Assembly (NCBI RefSeq): GCF_000970755.1
Contig: NZ_KQ034007.1
Location: forward strand, 1,584,891-1,626,677
Length of the DNA: 41,787 nucleotides
Source of the DNA: Lactobacillus kimbladii
Lineage (GTDB): Bacteria; Bacillota; Bacilli; Lactobacillales; Lactobacillaceae
Direction: 5' to 3'
The notes under the pieces were generated by a model. The model saw only the letters and a list, made by a program, of their open reading frames with translations, made no database searches and was not told the origin of the DNA. This document shows, piece after piece, positions 38,586 through 41,787 of the stretch. Position 1 is the first letter of the stretch. Each line of letters opens with the position of its first letter. Both the position numbers and the translations under genes were made by a program.

Positions 38586-38599
38586 CAAACTCACGTTCG
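38586..38599. promoter_or_regulatory. LexA box 1
   Basis: CAAACTCACGTTCG (CGAACGTGAGTTTG on the minus strand) matches the Gram-positive SOS box CGAACNNNNGTTCG with one mismatch. It lies downstream of the -10, about 19 bases before the polymerase start. Confidence 0.8.
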
Positions 38600-38608
38600 C
38601 TAAAATAA

Positions 38609-38637
38609 ATTATACAAACGCAAGTTCGAATAATCAA
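38609..38637 (-). promoter_or_regulatory. SOS-regulated promoter of the polymerase-YolD operon
   Basis: TTGATT (38632-38637), a 17-base spacer and TATAAT (38609-38614) on the minus strand. LexA box 2 fills the spacer and box 1 follows the -10, so repressor binding would cover the whole promoter. Confidence 0.8.
38615..38628. promoter_or_regulatory. LexA box 2
   Basis: CAAACGCAAGTTCG (CGAACTTGCGTTTG on the minus strand) matches CGAACNNNNGTTCG with one mismatch and sits between the -35 and -10. Confidence 0.8.
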
Positions 38638-38645
38638 GTAAAAAA

Positions 38646-39107
38646 TTATTTAATCGCTTTAATCGTTACCCGGTACTCCCCAGCTGGTGCCACTACTTTC
38701 ACGGTTTCACCAACTTCTTTTTTCATAATTGCTTGTCCTAAAGGCGAGTCAAAAGCAATTTTACCAGCTCCAATATCAGCTTCCATACGACCGACAACTT
38801 GGTATGTTTCAGTTTCTGGATCATCAGCAAATTTTAAAGTAACCGTCTTGCCTAAATCCACCTTACCATCAGCCGTTTTTTCAATAATTTCGGCATATTT
38901 CAACTGCTTTTCTAAGTACCGCAATCGGCTCTGCAGGTGACCTAGATCACGTTTTGCTTCTGTATATTCGGTATTTTCAGACAAGTCACCCAAGGAGCGT
39001 GCCTCCTGCAAAATTTTAATTCTTCTGGGTCTATCTTTTTTCAAACTAGTAATTTCGTCTTTAATTTTTTGGTAACCCTGCGGCGTCATTTTTTGATAAT
39101 AAACCAA
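38646..39107 (-). CDS. greA: Transcription elongation factor GreA, TTG start
   Basis: A GreA of 153 residues that rescues backtracked RNA polymerase. The N-terminal coiled coil holds the acidic tip (GDLSENTEY) and the C-terminal FKBP-like domain includes FDSPLGQAIM. The frame extends back to a GTG at 39146, but AGGAG at 39116-39120 is 8 bases from the TTG at 39107, which gives the usual start VYYQKMTPQGY and normal length. It is downstream of a divergent Hsp20 gene. No clear terminator is seen after it. Confidence 0.94.
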   Translation of the reverse strand: MVYYQKMTPQGYQKIKDEITSLKKDRPRRIKILQEARSLGDLSENTEYTEAKRDLGHLQSRLRYLEKQLKYAEIIEKTADGKVDLGKTVTLKFADDPETETYQVVGRMEADIGAGKIAFDSPLGQAIMKKEVGETVKVVAPAGEYRVTIKAIK

Positions 39108-39186
39108 AATATTCTCTCCTAATTTTTTCTTTTCAATATTATCCACAAGCTATAATCACTAATATGTAGGACTTATTTATTATTAA

Positions 39187-39213
39187 TTAGCACTTCAAAA
39201 ATAATAGTGCTAA
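39187..39213. promoter_or_regulatory. CIRCE-like HrcA operator
   Basis: TTAGCACTT, nine bases, TAGTGCTAA: the CIRCE inverted repeat (TTAGCACTC-N9-GAGTGCTAA) with one change in each arm. It lies in the greA/hsp20 divergent spacer, 103 bases before the hsp20 start. Confidence 0.85.
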
Positions 39214-39217
39214 TTAT

Positions 39218-39246
39218 TTCCATTTTATGAATCTGCATACTATAAT
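39218..39246 (+). promoter_or_regulatory. Candidate promoter of hsp20
   Basis: TATAAT at 39241-39246 with a poor -35 (TTCCAT, 39218-39223) at 17 bases. The CIRCE-like element is just upstream of the -35 instead of over the transcript start. Confidence 0.5.
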
Positions 39247-39315
39247 AATAATTGCAAGGAAGAAATGGAAGTCTTCTGATACAAATATATAAATTTCGAA
39301 AGGAAGTTTTTTACT

Positions 39316-39738
39316 ATGGCAAATGATATGATGAATCGGCACAATGATTTATTCGATGCGATGAACGATTGGTTTGATCTTCCAAGAAAATTTTTCGATG
39401 ATAACGAAGTAGCAAAATTAATGCAATCAGATGTTGTTGAAAACGACAAAGAATATGTAATCAAAGTTGATATGCCTGGAATGGACAAGGATAAGATACA
39501 CCTAAATTACAATAATGGTATTTTAAGCGTGTCAGGCTCAAGAAAGTCATTTAAGGATATGTCTAAGGACAACAGCATTATTCACCGTGAAAGAAGCGAA
39601 GGCCACATTTCACGCAGCTTCAGATTACCAAACGTAGTTGCCAGTGATATTCATGCCAAATACGATAACGGTGTATTGACAATCACCCTGCCAAAGCAAC
39701 AAGCTGGCGCAAGCGATAATTCAATTCAAATTGACTAA
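39316..39738 (+). CDS. Small heat-shock protein Hsp20 (alpha-crystallin)
   Basis: A 140-residue Hsp20. The N-terminal arm (FDLPRKFFDD) is followed by the alpha-crystallin domain (VVENDKEYVIKVDMPGMDKD to NGVLTITLPK), including FRLPNVV, and a C-terminal tail. These ATP-independent chaperones hold unfolding proteins during heat and acid stress. AAAGGAAG precedes the ATG, and a CIRCE-like element upstream implies HrcA control. No CtsR direct repeat (GGTCAAA) is seen. It is monocistronic, with a strong terminator. Confidence 0.95.
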   Translation: MANDMMNRHNDLFDAMNDWFDLPRKFFDDNEVAKLMQSDVVENDKEYVIKVDMPGMDKDKIHLNYNNGILSVSGSRKSFKDMSKDNSIIHRERSEGHISRSFRLPNVVASDIHAKYDNGVLTITLPKQQAGASDNSIQID

Positions 39739-39838
39739 TTGTCTGCAAATTATTAAGGTATGTTAACTCGCTTAAATAATAGAAAGTCTATTTAAATTTA
39801 TCTGAACTGTTTTTAAAATAAAACATATCAGTAGCACC

Positions 39839-39878
39839 AAAATAAGCCACCCAGAACACAGTCTGGATGGCTTATTTT
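39839..39878 (+). terminator. Terminator of hsp20
   Basis: AAAATAAGCCACCCAGA and TCTGGATGGCTTATTTT form a 17-base stem with one mismatch, about 100 bases after the stop. Confidence 0.85.
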
Positions 39879-40035
39879 GTTTCCAACTGCTTCAAGTAGT
39901 TTTTGAGCGTGCAGAATAGTATTAAAATTTTTGCAGCTTTGTCATTACTAATATTCAGTCTGCTATAGCAGAGGTGCACTTCACCTTTTAATCTTTTTCA
40001 TCCTCAAGATTATAAGCTACTAAATTTAAATAACC
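39879..40035. other. Intergenic spacer before the SHOCT relic
   Basis: About 155 bases with stops in all forward frames and no recognisable element; it may be decayed sequence of the same former gene. Confidence 0.4.
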
Positions 40036-40278
40036 AATGGCGCAACAAATATTTATCTTACCAATTTAGATAAAACTGTTGTACCAATTTTAGCAGATGC
40101 TATTAAAAGCATGTCGCAGAATTACCAACAAAGTATTCAAAGTGCTCCAGTACAAAATGCAACAGAAAATACTCAAGATATGATTGCAGAGTTAAAGCAA
40201 TTAAAAGAGTTAGTTGATGAGGGCATATTGATAGAAGAAGAATTTGCGGCTAAGAAGAAGCAAATTTTAGGATTATAA
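40036..40278 (+). pseudogene. Remnant of a SHOCT-domain protein gene
   Basis: An open frame of about 80 codons ends in a clear SHOCT-like C-terminus (IAELKQLKELVDEGILIEEE, then FAAKKKQILGL and a stop). SHOCT is a short helical domain found at the ends of many unrelated proteins. The frame is closed upstream by a stop, the first in-frame ATG (40111) leaves only 55 residues and has no ribosome site, and no promoter is visible. I read it as the 3' end of a gene that lost its front part. A translated 55-residue peptide from 40111 is the alternative. Confidence 0.6.
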
Positions 40279-40282
40279 AGCC

Positions 40283-40318
40283 AAAGTGGGTTCAGCTATT
40301 GAACTCGCTTTTCTTTTA
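40283..40318 (+). terminator. Terminator after the SHOCT relic
   Basis: AAAGTGGGTTCA and TGAACTCGCTTT form a 12-base stem with two wobbles, followed by TTCTTTT, 4 bases after the stop. Its survival supports the view that a real gene once ended here. Confidence 0.8.
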
Positions 40319-40370
40319 GCTTAAAATATAAAGTAATTTAAAAATAGATTAAAAAAGGAGAATATATTTC

Positions 40371-41687
40371 ATGGCTCATAAATTAACTGTCCAAGAACTG
40401 GAAAAGTTTGCGGAAAACTTTAATGAAAAACCGCAAAATCAAGTTGTTGCACGAGCTGCTCAAAAAAGCGGTGTTCTTGCAGCGTCTTACAATGAACGTG
40501 TTCAAGGCGAATTGACCCGCGTATTTTCAACAGAGCTGGATACTGAAAATGTTACTAACCAGCGCCAATCGGGTCGTTGCTGGGAATTTGCCACCCTTAA
40601 TATTTTACGGCATTATTTTGGTAAAAAATATCACTGCAAGAATTTTACTTTCTCACAAAGTTACAACTTTTTCTGGGATAAAATAGAGCGAGCAAATATT
40701 TTTTATGACAATATTTTAGCTACTGCTGATGAACCGCTTGATTCTCGTACCGTAAAAGCTTATTTAAACGGCGCTGGTGGAGATGGTGGTCAATTCCACA
40801 TGGGTGCAGCTTTAATTGAAAAATACGGTGTTGTGCCTTCTTATGCAATGCCTGAAAGTTTTAATACTAATAATACTGCTGGTTTGGGCAAGGCCTTGGG
40901 CGATAAACTGAAAAAGGATGCTTTAGTTTTACGCAAGTTAAAGCAAGCTGGCAAAGATGATGAGATAGAAAAAGCTCGTAAACAATTTTTAAGTGAAGTT
41001 TACCAAATAACAGCAATTGCAGTCGGTGAACCTCCTAAGAAATTTGACTTGGAATACCGTGATGATGACAAGAAATATCACTTGGATAAAGATCTCACCC
41101 CACTGGAATTTTTGCATAAATACATGGGTGATGTTGACTTCAATGATTACGTGGTATTGTCTAATGCACCAGATCATGAATATGATAAGTTATATGGCCT
41201 ACCATTTGAAGACAATGTCGAAGGTTCATACCGAATCAAATTCTTGAATGTGCCAATGGAATACTTGGAAACTGCAGCCGTTAACCAATTAAAAGACGGC
41301 GAAGCTGTTTGGTTTGGCAATGATGTTGGTGAACAAAGCGATCGTAAAAAAGGTTATCTTGACAGTAACTTATATCAACTCAGCGATCTCTTTGGCGTAG
41401 ATCTTAAGATGTCTAAAGCTGACCGTTTACGAACCGGTGCTGGTGCATCAACTCACGCTATGGCTTTTGTCGGTGTTGATGAAGACAGTGGTCATGTACG
41501 TCAATGGAAAGTTGAAAACTCCTGGGGTGAAAAGAACGGTGACAAGGGATACTTTGTCATGAACAATGATTGGTTCAATGACTATGTTTATGAAGTTGTT
41601 GTCCATAAAAAGTACTTGACTCCAGAACAAGTTGCTATTGCTGAAGGTCCAATTACAGACTTACCAGCTTGGGACTCATTAGCTTAA
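40371..41687 (+). CDS. pepE: C1B (bleomycin hydrolase family) peptidase, PepE/PepG type
   Basis: A 438-residue cytoplasmic cysteine peptidase of the PepC/bleomycin hydrolase family. The catalytic Cys is in QRQSGRCWEFATLN, the His in STHAMAFVGVD and the Asn in VENSWGEKNGDKGYF. Length and overall wording resemble the endopeptidase PepE/PepG branch of lactobacilli more than aminopeptidase PepC, which is slightly longer. The residue after CW is Glu, where family members I know have Leu or Met. It digests casein-type or other imported peptides. A strong GGAG site precedes the ATG. The symbol refers to this family, not to the unrelated S51 dipeptidase also called PepE. Confidence 0.88.
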   Translation: MAHKLTVQELEKFAENFNEKPQNQVVARAAQKSGVLAASYNERVQGELTRVFSTELDTENVTNQRQSGRCWEFATLNILRHYFGKKYHCKNFTFSQSYNFFWDKIERANIFYDNILATADEPLDSRTVKAYLNGAGGDGGQFHMGAALIEKYGVVPSYAMPESFNTNNTAGLGKALGDKLKKDALVLRKLKQAGKDDEIEKARKQFLSEVYQITAIAVGEPPKKFDLEYRDDDKKYHLDKDLTPLEFLHKYMGDVDFNDYVVLSNAPDHEYDKLYGLPFEDNVEGSYRIKFLNVPMEYLETAAVNQLKDGEAVWFGNDVGEQSDRKKGYLDSNLYQLSDLFGVDLKMSKADRLRTGAGASTHAMAFVGVDEDSGHVRQWKVENSWGEKNGDKGYFVMNNDWFNDYVYEVVVHKKYLTPEQVAIAEGPITDLPAWDSLA

Positions 41688-41704
41688 ATTAATTTATACC
41701 TAAT

Positions 41705-41720
41705 AAAAAAGCCGAAATTC
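41705..41720 (+). terminator. Left arm of an interrupted terminator
   Basis: AAAAAAGCCGAAATTC, 17 bases after the peptidase stop, has the form of a terminator's first arm, but the expected GAATTTCGGCTTTTTT does not follow. The apparent insertion element begins right after it. Confidence 0.5.
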
Positions 41721-41787
41721 TGAAGTTAACCCCTAGAATTGGACGTTAACATTAATTCATGTTTGCTAAGGCCGTGTTTCGATATTC
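41721..41787. mobile_element. End of an IS3-family insertion sequence (cut by the window edge)
   Basis: The stretch TGAAGTTAACCCCTAG (41721-41736), followed by AATTGGACGTTAAC, looks like the terminal inverted repeat of IS3/IS150-group elements, which begin with TG, include CCCC and TTGGAC blocks and run about 25-30 bases. The end of a transposase frame lies just inside it on the minus strand. The other end is outside the window. Confidence 0.65.
41752..41787 (-). CDS. IS3-family transposase OrfB, last codons only
   Basis: On the minus strand the final bases read EYRNTALANMN then a stop. This fits the SPVEYR-type C-terminus of IS3-family DDE transposases (OrfB), in the right position and orientation relative to the inverted repeat. 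Only 11 residues are in the window, so the call rests on the match of motif, strand and position. Confidence 0.55.
   Translation of the reverse strand, partial: EYRNTALANMN

Overview
The window looks like a low-GC Firmicute of the genus Lactobacillus in the narrow sense (delbrueckii/acidophilus/helveticus lineage). The evidence is several SLAP (surface-layer-associated, cell-wall binding) domains, a C1B peptidase of the PepE/PepG type, MetRS with a TIGN version of the HIGH motif, the conserved block metG-tatD-rnmV-ksgA-veg-purR-glmU, and strong AGGAG ribosome binding sites. The species cannot be named from the sequence alone. A host-associated (gut or insect) niche is an inference from the sugar operons and the giant surface protein.

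Region 1 (1-9500) is accessory carbohydrate metabolism, all on the minus strand. A PTS EIIC gene and a MupG-type 6-phospho-muramidase form one operon. Its upstream region carries a CcpA (cre)-like site and two palindromes that resemble GntR/NagR operators. A lone SnoaL-like gene follows. Next comes a LacI-controlled locus: GH1 6-phospho-beta-glycosidase, ROK sugar kinase, LacI regulator and cytoplasmic GH29 alpha-fucosidase in one tight operon, then a separately promoted PTS EIIC. Three copies of the palindrome GAAACGTTTC sit on the two promoters. The set reads as one regulon for a fucosylated or otherwise decorated phospho-disaccharide. Neither EIIC has its own EIIA or EIIB here.

Region 2 (9500-22700) is a surface-protein island. 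A 519-residue SLAP protein (minus) and a 3660-residue giant (plus) are transcribed divergently from a 550-base AT-rich spacer. The giant has a YSIRK-type signal peptide, a pectate-lyase-like beta domain, about 2400 residues of DUF1542-like helical repeats, an Asn/Asp/His/Gly minisatellite stalk and four C-terminal SLAP domains in place of an LPXTG anchor.

Region 3 (22700-34900) is mostly housekeeping, all on the minus strand: glmU, purR, veg, ksgA, rnmV, tatD, metG, an MgtA-type magnesium P-type ATPase behind an M-box riboswitch with terminator, a TPM-like membrane protein, a ComEB-type dCMP deaminase and trpS.

Region 4 (34900-41787) carries stress and repair genes: an SRAP/HMCES-type DNA-protein crosslinker (plus), a tRNA-Gly with anticodon CCC, a CPBP membrane protein whose catalytic residues are substituted, a YolD-like gene plus a Y-family polymerase under two LexA boxes, greA (TTG start), an Hsp20 gene with a CIRCE-like element, a decayed SHOCT-domain fragment, and the C1B peptidase gene. 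The window ends in what looks like the end of an IS3-family element, with the last codons of its transposase, inserted in the peptidase terminator.
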